DNA of 44,631 bases from Planctomycetota bacterium (GTDB taxonomy: Bacteria; Planctomycetota; UBA11346). Below the pieces are notes generated by a model. The model made no database searches and was not told the origin of the DNA. It worked only from the letters and a program-made list of their open reading frames with translations. Positions 19,223 through 28,236 of this stretch are shown here, one piece after another. Location: NCBI GenBank assembly GCA_025055595.1, contig JANWWU010000093.1, positions 1 through 44,631 of the forward strand, given 5' to 3'. The position numbers and the translations under genes were made by a program. How positions within the stretch are numbered: the stretch's first letter is position 1; the number at the start of each line of letters is the position of its first letter.

Positions 19223-21391
19223 ATGTCGGAACTGAACGACCTCGTCAAGGAGTTCTTGGTCGAAAGCTCAGAGAACCTCGACCGGCTCGATCAAGAGTTC
19301 CTGCAGCTCGAGCAGGATCCGGGCAACCGCGAGCTGCTGGCCTCGATCTTCCGCACCATCCACACCGTCAAGGGGACGAGCGGGTTCTTCGGCTTCGAGC
19401 GCCTGCAGCGCGTCGCGCACGCCGGTGAAAACCTGCTCGCCAAGCTGCGCGATGGGGTGCTCGAGCTCGACGATGCGCGCAGCGATGCCCTGCTGCGCAC
19501 CGTCGATGCGATCCGCGCGATCCTCGCCGAGATCGAGCGCACCGGCAGCGAGGGCAGCCAGGAGTATGCCGAGCTGATCGCCGAGCTCGAGGCCCTGACC
19601 GCCCAGCCGGGAGCCGTCGTCGCCGTGAACCGGCCAGCGACCGCGATATTGCAGCCGACGCCCGAGGCCAAGCCCGCGACCTCGGCGATCAGCGCCCAGC
19701 CGCGCACCCAGGCGCAGACCCAGACCGTCGCCCTCACCGAGCAGTCGCTGCGCGTCGATGTCCGCGTCCTCGATCGCTTGATGAACCTCGTCGGCGAGCT
19801 GGTGCTGACGCGCAATCAGATCCTGCAGCACCTCGGACACAGCCAGGGCGCCTTGGCGGCCATCGGCAAGCGGCTCGATGGGATCACCTCGCAGCTGCAA
19901 GAAGAAGTGATGAAGACGCGCATGCAGCCGATCGAGGCGGTGTGGGGCAAGCTGCCGCGCGTCGTCCGCGACCTCGCCCGCCAGCTCGGCAAGCAGGTGC
20001 GCCTCGAGATGGAGGGCAAGGAGACCGAGCTCGATCGCTCGATCATCGAGAGCATCCGCGATCCGCTGACGCACATGGTGCGCAACGCGATCGACCACGG
20101 CATCGAGACGCCCGAGCAGCGGCGGGCCGCCGGCAAGCCGGCGGAGGGCTGCCTGCTGCTGCGCGCCTATCACGAGGGCGGGAAGGTGACGCTCGAGGTG
20201 CGCGACGACGGCCGCGGCATCGATCCCGCCAAAGTGCGCGCCAAGGCGGTCGAGAAGGGGCTGATCAGCCGGGCGCAGGCCGAGCGGATGAGCGACAAGG
20301 AGGCGATCGAGCTGATCTTCGCGCCCGGCTTCAGCACCGCCGAACAGGTGACGAATGTCAGCGGTCGCGGCGTCGGCATGGATGTCGTCCGCAACAACAT
20401 CGAGAAGATCGGCGGCAATGTCGACATCGCCAGCGTCATCGGCCAGGGGACGACGATCACGATCAAGATCCCCTTGACGCTGGCGATCATCCCGGCGCTG
20501 ATCGTCGCTTGCGGCGGCGACCGCTTCGCGATCCCGCAGGTCAACCTCGTCGAGCTCGTGCGCATCGAGAAAGACAAGGCGGCGGCGGCCATCGAGGATG
20601 TCTACGGCGCCCCGGTCTATCGCCTGCGCGGCCGCCTGCTGCCGATCATCGACCTCGCCAAGGAGCTGCAGATCCCCGCGCAGGAGCGGCAGGCGCTCAA
20701 CATCGTCGTCCTGCAGGCCGACGAGCACCAGTTCGGCTTGATCGTCGACGAGGTGCTCGACACCGGCGAGATCGTCGTCAAGCCGCTTGACAAGCAGCTG
20801 AAGAGCCTCTCGGTGTACGCCGGCGCGACGATCATGGGCGACGGCTCGGTGGCCTTGATCCTCGATGTCTATGGCCTGGGCACCCGCGCGCACGCGGTCA
20901 CGGGCGACCGCGAGCGGCAGAAGGCGGCAGCGGCGGCGAGCGCCGTCGAGGCGCGCGAGCCGCTGCTGCTGTTCCAGAGTCCCGACGACGGGCGGATGGC
21001 GATTCCGCTGTCGCAGGTCGTGCGGCTCGAGGAGATGCGCCCCGAGCAGATCGAGACGACCGGCGACCTCGAGGTCGTGCAGTACCGCGGCGACATCATC
21101 CCGCTGGTGCGCGTCTTCCAGGTGCTGCCCGAGCGGCGGCGCAATCCGCGCAATCCGGAGGCCGGGGTGCCGAGCGACATCCTGCCGGTGGTGATCCACA
21201 GCCATCAGCAGCGGCAGGTCGGTCTGGTCGTCGGGCGCATCCTCGACACCGTCGAGGAGTCGCTGAAGCTGCAGCGGCCGGCGAGCCGTCCCGGCATCAA
21301 GGGCTGCCTGGTGATCAACGGCAAGGTGACCGAGATCCTCGATGTCGAGGCGGTGGTCCGCGCCGTCGTCCCCGACTTCTACAAGGGCTGA
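19223..21391 (+). CDS. cheA: Chemotaxis-type histidine kinase CheA with two C-terminal CheW-like domains
   Basis: 722 residues, start supported by GAGGGG 4 bases upstream of the ATG. The Hpt domain (1-120) has the phosphorylated His47 in Thr-Ile-His-Thr-Val-Lys-Gly. A linker of about 50 residues (125-175) replaces the usual P2 docking domain. The P3 dimerisation helices follow, then the ATPase with N-box His-Met-Val-Arg-Asn-Ala-Ile-Asp-His-Gly (about 284-293), G1 Asp-Asp-Gly-Arg-Gly-Ile-Asp (near 328) and G2 Gly-Arg-Gly-Val-Gly-Met-Asp (near 380). Two CheW-like domains follow, about 418-552 and 585-720. No receptor, CheY, CheR or CheB lies in the window. CheA autophosphorylates and passes phosphate to response regulators. 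Here the partners must be encoded elsewhere. Confidence 0.95.
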   Translation: MSELNDLVKEFLVESSENLDRLDQEFLQLEQDPGNRELLASIFRTIHTVKGTSGFFGFERLQRVAHAGENLLAKLRDGVLELDDARSDALLRTVDAIRAILAEIERTGSEGSQEYAELIAELEALTAQPGAVVAVNRPATAILQPTPEAKPATSAISAQPRTQAQTQTVALTEQSLRVDVRVLDRLMNLVGELVLTRNQILQHLGHSQGALAAIGKRLDGITSQLQEEVMKTRMQPIEAVWGKLPRVVRDLARQLGKQVRLEMEGKETELDRSIIESIRDPLTHMVRNAIDHGIETPEQRRAAGKPAEGCLLLRAYHEGGKVTLEVRDDGRGIDPAKVRAKAVEKGLISRAQAERMSDKEAIELIFAPGFSTAEQVTNVSGRGVGMDVVRNNIEKIGGNVDIASVIGQGTTITIKIPLTLAIIPALIVACGGDRFAIPQVNLVELVRIEKDKAAAAIEDVYGAPVYRLRGRLLPIIDLAKELQIPAQERQALNIVVLQADEHQFGLIVDEVLDTGEIVVKPLDKQLKSLSVYAGATIMGDGSVALILDVYGLGTRAHAVTGDRERQKAAAAASAVEAREPLLLFQSPDDGRMAIPLSQVVRLEEMRPEQIETTGDLEVVQYRGDIIPLVRVFQVLPERRRNPRNPEAGVPSDILPVVIHSHQQRQVGLVVGRILDTVEESLKLQRPASRPGIKGCLVINGKVTEILDVEAVVRAVVPDFYKG

Positions 21392-21394
21392 GCC

Positions 21395-21862
21395 ATGATC
21401 GACTTCGCGCAGTCGCAGCGCCAATACTGCACCTTCCGCCTCGCCCAGTACCACTGCGGAATCGATGTCCTGGCGGTGCGCGAGATCTTGCGCTATCAGC
21501 CGATGACCCGCGTGCCGCTGGCGCCGCCGGTCGTCAAGGGCCTGCTCAACCTGCGCGGGCAGATCATCACTGCGATCGACGCGCGCACGCGCCTCGGCCT
21601 GCCCCCGCGCGAGGGCGAGCGCAAGCCGGTCAACATCGTCGTCGCCGCTGGCGACAGCGGCGAGGAGAGCCTGGCTTCGCTGCTCGTCGACGAAATCGGC
21701 GATGTGGTCTCGGTCGATGCGGCGAGCTGCGAGCCGCCGCCGGAGACCGCGCCGCCCAACCTGCGCGAGGTCCTGGTCGCGGTCTGCAAGCGCGAGCAGG
21801 GCCTCCTGCTGCTCTTCGACGCCGCGCGGCTGATCCGCATCTCCGCCAGCGCCACGGCTTGA
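21395..21862 (+). CDS. cheW: CheW coupling protein
   Basis: 155 residues, only 3 bases after the cheA stop, so co-translated. It has the CheW fold pattern: Phe-Arg-Leu-Ala-Gln-Tyr-His-Cys-Gly-Ile-Asp-Val at the start, Pro-Pro-Val-Val-Lys-Gly-Leu-Leu-Asn-Leu-Arg-Gly-Gln in the middle, and a later Leu-Leu-Val-Asp-Glu-Ile-Gly-Asp-Val segment. CheW links receptors to CheA. With CheA's own two CheW-like domains, this locus supplies three such modules. Confidence 0.93.
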   Translation: MIDFAQSQRQYCTFRLAQYHCGIDVLAVREILRYQPMTRVPLAPPVVKGLLNLRGQIITAIDARTRLGLPPREGERKPVNIVVAAGDSGEESLASLLVDEIGDVVSVDAASCEPPPETAPPNLREVLVAVCKREQGLLLLFDAARLIRISASATA

Positions 21863-21887
21863 GCGATGCCTGCCGAGCGCATACTGC
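21859..21887 (+). promoter_or_regulatory. Candidate sigma-70-type promoter for tRNA-Arg
   Basis: TTGAGC (21859-21864) and TACTGC (21882-21887) are separated by exactly 17 bases. The -35 element lies over the cheW stop codon. Transcription would start about 7 bases after the -10 box, at or next to the first base of the mature tRNA. The boxes match consensus only in part (4/6 and 3/6). Confidence 0.4.
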
Positions 21888-21893
21888 GCGTAC

Positions 21894-23781
<1,888 letters not shown>

Positions 23782-23794
23782 AGCTCCGAGAGAC

Positions 23795-24526
23795 CTAGGG
23801 CCGCGGTCCGGCGCGCTCGCGCACCCAGCGCTCGTCGCCGTAGCGCTGCTGACGGATGTCCGCGGCGGCGGCGAGCTCGGCGTCCGTCCACTGGTCGGCG
23901 ATCAGCGGCGCCGCCAAGGCGGCGCTGAAGGCCTCGCGCAGCGCGGCGGCGGCCTCGCCCCAGGTCAGGCCGCAGCCGCGCACTGCCGGCCCATCCCAGC
24001 AGTTGCTCGTCAGCTTGAGGCTGCCGTGGAGCAGGCAGCGGCGGCCGCGCACGCGCGCCGCGCTGCCGAGCATCTTGCCGCCGGCCGGGTGCACGAGGTC
24101 GTCGCGCGCCGGCGCCGCGAAGCAGCGGGGCTCGGCGACATAGCGGCGGTCGGGGCAGGGCGCACACGCGAGTTCGACGCCGACGCCGCGCCGGGCGAGG
24201 GCGGCGGCGATCGCGGCGTGGACGAGGCGGTAGAGCGCGCTGACCTGGGCCGGCCAGCCCGCTTCGCCGAGGATGCCGACGCAGGCGTAGGTCACTTCTC
24301 CTTCATGCCAGATCGCGCCGCCGCCGGTGATCCGGCGCACGACGGGCAGCGATCCGGGCAGGGTGGCGGCGACAGCGCGATAGTCCTGGAAGCAGCCGAG
24401 CGAGAGGGTCGCCGGTCGCCAACGGTAGAGGCGCAGCGTCGGCCGCGGGGCGGCGACGAGCAGCGCCTCGTCGCGCGCCATCTGTTCCGCGCCGTCGGCC
24501 TCGAGGTCGGGCAGCAGCCGCAGCAT
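23795..24526 (-). CDS. Lipoate-protein ligase / octanoyltransferase family (LplA/LipM-like)
   Basis: 243 residues from the ATG at 24526; longer in-frame starts run into the divergent MFS gene. The biotin/lipoate ligase fold is marked by Arg-Arg-Ile-Thr-Gly-Gly-Gly-Ala-Ile-Trp-His (64-74) and Gly-Gly-Lys-Met-Leu-Gly-Ser-Ala with Lys151. Cys135 in Arg-Cys-Phe-Ala-Ala-Pro sits where LipM-type octanoyltransferases have their acyl-carrying Cys, so octanoyl transfer is as likely as ATP-dependent lipoate attachment. No C-terminal accessory domain is present. The product would lipoylate 2-oxoacid dehydrogenases or GcvH. It converges on eno with a 13-base gap. Confidence 0.82.
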   Translation of the reverse strand: MLRLLPDLEADGAEQMARDEALLVAAPRPTLRLYRWRPATLSLGCFQDYRAVAATLPGSLPVVRRITGGGAIWHEGEVTYACVGILGEAGWPAQVSALYRLVHAAIAAALARRGVGVELACAPCPDRRYVAEPRCFAAPARDDLVHPAGGKMLGSAARVRGRRCLLHGSLKLTSNCWDGPAVRGCGLTWGEAAAALREAFSAALAAPLIADQWTDAELAAAADIRQQRYGDERWVRERAGPRP

Positions 24527-24602
24527 GCGCGCATGCTCCGGCGCGCGCACCGGCGGCAACCTGGCGGGTTGTCGAAGCGCTGGCGACCGCAGGATGCGGG
24601 CG

Positions 24603-26009
24603 ATGCGCATTCCGTTCTGGCGCTGGCCGCAGCACGGCCCCGTCCGTCGCGGCCTGTTCTTCGCCATGCTCGAGGGCGCCGTCGTCAGCGGGATGTTCGT
24701 CGCCCTCGAGGTGTGGATGGTGCCGCTGGTCCAGACCTGCTTAGCAGCCCCGGCCTTCGTCATCGGGCTGTTGACCCTGGTGCCGCAGCTCGGCATGCTC
24801 GTGCTCTCGCCGTGGACGCGGCGCATCATCGCCTGGCACGGCGGTCCGCGCGCCGCCGCGCTGGTCTCCTGCTGGTGGCAGATCGCCTGCCTGGCGCTGC
24901 TCTCGCTGCCGCTGCACGCCCGCGATGCCGTCTGGGCGCTGCCGCTGGCCGTCGCTCTGATCAGCGTCATCGGCGTCTCCAATGTCATCGCCAGCCCAGC
25001 GTGGATCGCCTGGACCTCGACCTTCGTGCCGCGCCTGATCAGCGGGCGCTACCAGGCGCGGCGGATGTGGCTGTTCAACATCGTCAAGCTCGGCTTCGCG
25101 GCGGCCTTCGCCGGCTGCGCCCACCTCTGGCCGCTGGCAGAGGAGCCCTGGGGCATGCAGGCGATCCTTGTCTGCGCCGTCGTCTCGCGGTTGATCAGCC
25201 TCTGCTGCCTCGCCCAGCAGCCGTACCTCGAACGGCGGGTGGCGCTTCCGGCGCTCTCCTCGCAGCGCACGCAGCTCGTCGCCGCCGGCTTCACCGGCTT
25301 CCTGCGGCAGCTGACCAGCAGCGATGCCGGCCGCTGGACGCTGGTGTGGTCGAGCTTCGTCGGCGGCGTGATGGTCGGCGGCCCCTTCTTCGCCAGCTAC
25401 ATGATCGCCAGCCGCGAGCAGGGCGGACTGGCGCTCGATCCGCTGTGGTACAGCGCGCTGATCTACACCAGCGTGGTCGCGCGCATCCTGTTTTTCCCCC
25501 TGGTCGGCCGCATGGTCGATCTGTTCGGCGCTCGCGCCGTCCTGCGCAGCGCGGTCTGCATCATCCTCTGCATCCCGATCCCCTGGGTGCTGACCAGCAA
25601 TCCCTGGTGGCTGGTCGCCACCGAGGTCGTCGCCGGCATCGCCTGGGCCGGAGCGGAGATCGCGATCGGCGCCCTGCTCTTCGCCGCCCATCCCGACCCC
25701 GAGCGGCGCGCCGAGATCAGCGGCTACTTCAACTGCATCGCCGCCGCCGGCATCATCGCCGGCACCGCGATCGGCTCCCTGCTGATCGAGCTGGCGCCAA
25801 GCTGGCTCGGCAACCACTACCACACGGTGTTCCTGGTCAGCGTGCTGCTGCGTCTGCCCGGGGTGCTGCTCGCGATCCGCTGGCTGCCCGGCCTGCGCCC
25901 GCTCGACGAGCGCGAGCGCCATCACCTGGTGCAGGCGCTGCCCGGCGTCGAGCTCGTCTCGGCCTTCGGCCGCGGCCTCAACAGCCTCTTCCGCCAGGTC
26001 GTCGACTGA
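24603..26009 (+). CDS. MFS transporter
   Basis: 468 residues with about 12 hydrophobic segments and short loops, typical of the major facilitator superfamily. I choose the ATG at 24603 because AGGA lies 8 bases upstream; another in-frame ATG at 24594 has no spaced ribosome site. Membrane segments begin near residue 15, and Arg-rich cytoplasmic loops occur after the second (Trp-Thr-Arg-Arg) and eighth (Gly-Arg-Met-Val-Asp-Leu-Phe-Gly-Ala-Arg) helices. The last residues are soluble. Substrate unknown. The stop lies in the left arm of a palindrome shared with pfk. Confidence 0.85.
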   Translation: MRIPFWRWPQHGPVRRGLFFAMLEGAVVSGMFVALEVWMVPLVQTCLAAPAFVIGLLTLVPQLGMLVLSPWTRRIIAWHGGPRAAALVSCWWQIACLALLSLPLHARDAVWALPLAVALISVIGVSNVIASPAWIAWTSTFVPRLISGRYQARRMWLFNIVKLGFAAAFAGCAHLWPLAEEPWGMQAILVCAVVSRLISLCCLAQQPYLERRVALPALSSQRTQLVAAGFTGFLRQLTSSDAGRWTLVWSSFVGGVMVGGPFFASYMIASREQGGLALDPLWYSALIYTSVVARILFFPLVGRMVDLFGARAVLRSAVCIILCIPIPWVLTSNPWWLVATEVVAGIAWAGAEIAIGALLFAAHPDPERRAEISGYFNCIAAAGIIAGTAIGSLLIELAPSWLGNHYHTVFLVSVLLRLPGVLLAIRWLPGLRPLDERERHHLVQALPGVELVSAFGRGLNSLFRQVVD

Positions 26010-26029
26010 GCGCGCTGCGCGCTCAGTCG
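26003..26029. terminator. Perfect palindrome holding the stop codons of two convergent genes
   Basis: CGACTGAGCGCG and CGCGCTCAGTCG form a 12-base-pair stem with a 3-base loop (CTG). The MFS stop TGA (26007-26009) is in the left arm and the pfk stop (TGA on the minus strand, 26023-26025) in the right arm. The stem is symmetrical, so the same hairpin forms in both transcripts. There is no T-run, so intrinsic termination is uncertain. A two-way terminator or 3'-end stabiliser is the likely role. Confidence 0.55.
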
Positions 26030-27318
26030 CAGAGCGGTCCCTGGCCGGTGGTCTCGAGCACCGTGCGCCACAGCTCGCCCTGCGGATCGACGCGGCGCCG
26101 GCCCTGGATGGCGAGCGGGATCGGCACATGCGTCAGCTGGCCGTTCCAGCTGCCGACGATCATATCGGTGCGGCCGCTCATCGCGGCGTGCGCCGCGGCG
26201 TGGCCGAGCATCGTGCAGAACACCTGGTCGGAGGCGTTGGCCGGGGCGGCGCGGATGATGTAGCTCGGGTCGATGTACTTGATCGCGTGCGGGATGCCCT
26301 TGGCGGTCAGGTGCGCGGCGATGCGGTCGCGCAGGAAGACTCCGATGTCCTGGTGCAGGAGGTTGCCGGAAGCATCGCGGCGCTCCTCGCCCGGCGGCAT
26401 CAGGTGCTGACCGGCGCCCTCGGCGACGACGATCACCGCGTGGCCGCGGCGCGGCAGGCGCTCCTCGAGCGCGGCGAGCAGGCCATGGGGACCGTCGAGC
26501 TGGAAGGGCACCTCCGGGATCAGGCAGTAGTTGACATCGGCGGCGGCGATCGAGGCCTCGGCGGCGATGAAGCCGGAATCGCGGCCCATCAGCTTGACCA
26601 GGCCGATGCCGTTGATCGCGGCCTCGGCCTCGGTGTTGGCGGCGATGATCGCATCGCGCGCGATCGAGGCCGCGGTCTCGAAGCCGAAGGTCTTCTCCAC
26701 CCAGCAGATGTCGTTGTCGATCGTCTTCGGCACGCCGACGACGGCGATCTCCAGGCCGCGGCGGGTGACCTCCTCGTAGATCGCGTGCGCCCCGCGCTGG
26801 GTGCCGTCGCCGCCGATGCAGAACAGCATGTCGATGCCGTAGGCCTGCAGGGTGTCGACGATCGCGCGGACATCCGGCTGGAGCCGCGCGCTGCCGAGCA
26901 CCGAGCCGCCGGTGCGCGCGATCGCCTTCATCTCGTCGCGATCGAGCGGCCGGATGCCGCGGCTGCGCCCCGGCATCAGCCCGGCGTAGCCGTTGGGGAC
27001 GCCGAGGATGCGCTTGACGCCGTAGTGATGGTGCAGGCTCATGAAGATCGCGCTGATCACCGCGTTGAGGCCGGGGCACAGGCCGCCGCTGGTCAGGATG
27101 GCGGCGGTGCAGCGCGCGGGGTCGAAGGCGATGCGCTCGCGCGGTCCGGCGCGCTCGAACGACAGCCGGCGATCGCCGTTCGGATCGGTGTCGACCAGCA
27201 CGCGCGCGTCGTCCGGCGTGTAGGTGACGCTCGGCCCCTGGCCGCGGCCGGCGAAGCGGTGGGTGCTCGGCAGGGTGGCGGGGCGCACGCGCGCGACCTG
27301 GAAAGCGCTCGGATCCAT
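26023..27318 (-). CDS. pfkA: 6-phosphofructokinase (ATP-type residue in a PPi-clade-like enzyme)
   Basis: 431 residues, longer than the 320 of the E. coli enzyme, with an N-terminal extension as in the plant, trypanosome and spirochaete clade. Phosphorylates fructose 6-phosphate. Key sites: Gly-Gly-Leu-Cys-Pro-Gly-Leu-Asn (78-85), Gly-Gly-Asp-Gly-Thr (169-173), Pro-Lys-Thr-Ile-Asp-Asn-Asp (197-203) with the catalytic Asp, and Met-Gly-Arg-Asp-Ser-Gly. The Gly after Gly-Gly-Asp points to ATP as donor, while Lys at position 198 is typical of PPi enzymes; this mixture is known in ATP-using members of the clade. It converges on the MFS gene. Confidence 0.92.
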   Translation of the reverse strand: MDPSAFQVARVRPATLPSTHRFAGRGQGPSVTYTPDDARVLVDTDPNGDRRLSFERAGPRERIAFDPARCTAAILTSGGLCPGLNAVISAIFMSLHHHYGVKRILGVPNGYAGLMPGRSRGIRPLDRDEMKAIARTGGSVLGSARLQPDVRAIVDTLQAYGIDMLFCIGGDGTQRGAHAIYEEVTRRGLEIAVVGVPKTIDNDICWVEKTFGFETAASIARDAIIAANTEAEAAINGIGLVKLMGRDSGFIAAEASIAAADVNYCLIPEVPFQLDGPHGLLAALEERLPRRGHAVIVVAEGAGQHLMPPGEERRDASGNLLHQDIGVFLRDRIAAHLTAKGIPHAIKYIDPSYIIRAAPANASDQVFCTMLGHAAAHAAMSGRTDMIVGSWNGQLTHVPIPLAIQGRRRVDPQGELWRTVLETTGQGPLCD

Positions 27319-27402
27319 GCCGCCACTCTAACGAGCGCGGCCTCGACGGAATCGGCGCGCGCGGCGCGCTGGAGCGGCGCACGCGCGGCGCACGATGCGC
27401 GC

Positions 27403-28137
27403 ATGCTGGTCGCCCTGCATGGCTTCACCGAGACCGATGAGTCCTGGTACGAGACGCTGGCGCACGACATCCCGGCCCTGCGCTGCCCGCTGCTGCCCGG
27501 CCACGGCGGCAAGCCCTGCCCGCGCGACGCCGATGTCGCCGGCATCGTCGCCGCGCTGGCGGCGCAGATGCCCGACGAGCCGAGCGATCTCCTCGGCTAC
27601 TCGATGGGCGGCCGCGTCGCGCTGCGCATCGCCCTCGATCACCCGGAGAAGGTGCGGCGCCTGATCCTGATCTCCTGCCATCCCGGCATCCGCGATCCCG
27701 AGGAGCGCCGCCAGCGCCTGCGCCGCGATGAATCGCTGGCCCAGGTCCTCGAAGAGGACGGCATCGGCCCCTTCATGGCGTGGTGGGAGAACCAGCCGGC
27801 GCTCAAGCCCTACGAACCCTACCCGGCGGCGGTCGCGGAGAGCGTGCGCGCGCGCCGGCTCAATCAGGACCCGCGCGGCCTCGCCGCCTGCCTGCGTGTG
27901 CTCGGCGGCGGGGCGATGGAGCCGGTGTGGCATCGCCTGCGCGAGCTGCGGATGCCGGTGCTGCTGATCTCCGGCGCCGCCGACGCGCGTTACATGCGGA
28001 TCATGGACGAGATGGCGGCCTATATTCCGCAACATCGCCGGGAGGTCGTGCTGCGCGCCGGCCACGCCGTGCACCGCGAGCGGCCGCAGGTCGTCGCCCA
28101 GATGGTCGGCGCCTTCCTCTACGGCCGCGCCTCCTGA
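27403..28137 (+). CDS. Alpha/beta hydrolase, MenH-like
   Basis: 244 residues. The oxyanion motif His-Gly-Phe-Thr-Glu is at 6-10, the nucleophile elbow Gly-Tyr-Ser-Met-Gly-Gly-Arg has Ser67, and the rest of the triad is probably Asp194 and His221. Gly-Tyr-Ser-Met-Gly-Gly-Arg is the pattern of MenH, the SHCHC synthase of menaquinone synthesis, but many hydrolases share it and no other men gene is present. It is divergent from pfk with an 84-base gap. Confidence 0.78.
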   Translation: MLVALHGFTETDESWYETLAHDIPALRCPLLPGHGGKPCPRDADVAGIVAALAAQMPDEPSDLLGYSMGGRVALRIALDHPEKVRRLILISCHPGIRDPEERRQRLRRDESLAQVLEEDGIGPFMAWWENQPALKPYEPYPAAVAESVRARRLNQDPRGLAACLRVLGGGAMEPVWHRLRELRMPVLLISGAADARYMRIMDEMAAYIPQHRREVVLRAGHAVHRERPQVVAQMVGAFLYGRAS

Positions 28138-28159
28138 CCGTCACGGCCGGGAGGAGCGC

Positions 28160-28188
28160 TTGCCAAGCACCTCGTCTTCGGCTACACT
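28160..28188 (+). promoter_or_regulatory. Sigma-70-type promoter of the PGI-like gene
   Basis: TTGCCA (28160-28165) and TACACT (28183-28188) with an exact 17-base spacer match the consensus at 5/6 and 4/6. Transcription should begin near 28195, giving a leader of about 40 bases with the ribosome site GAGGG before the ATG at 28237. It lies just after the MenH-like stop and marks the start of a separate gene run. Confidence 0.6.
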
Positions 28189-28236
28189 GAAATGAGCACA
28201 GGCCAGCCGCACGCTGCGCCGGATGCGAGGGTACGC

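Noticed and set aside
28192..28236. Earlier ATG as start of the PGI-like protein
   Set aside because: It lies at or before the predicted transcript start and has no ribosome site, whereas 28237 has GAGGG at good spacing.
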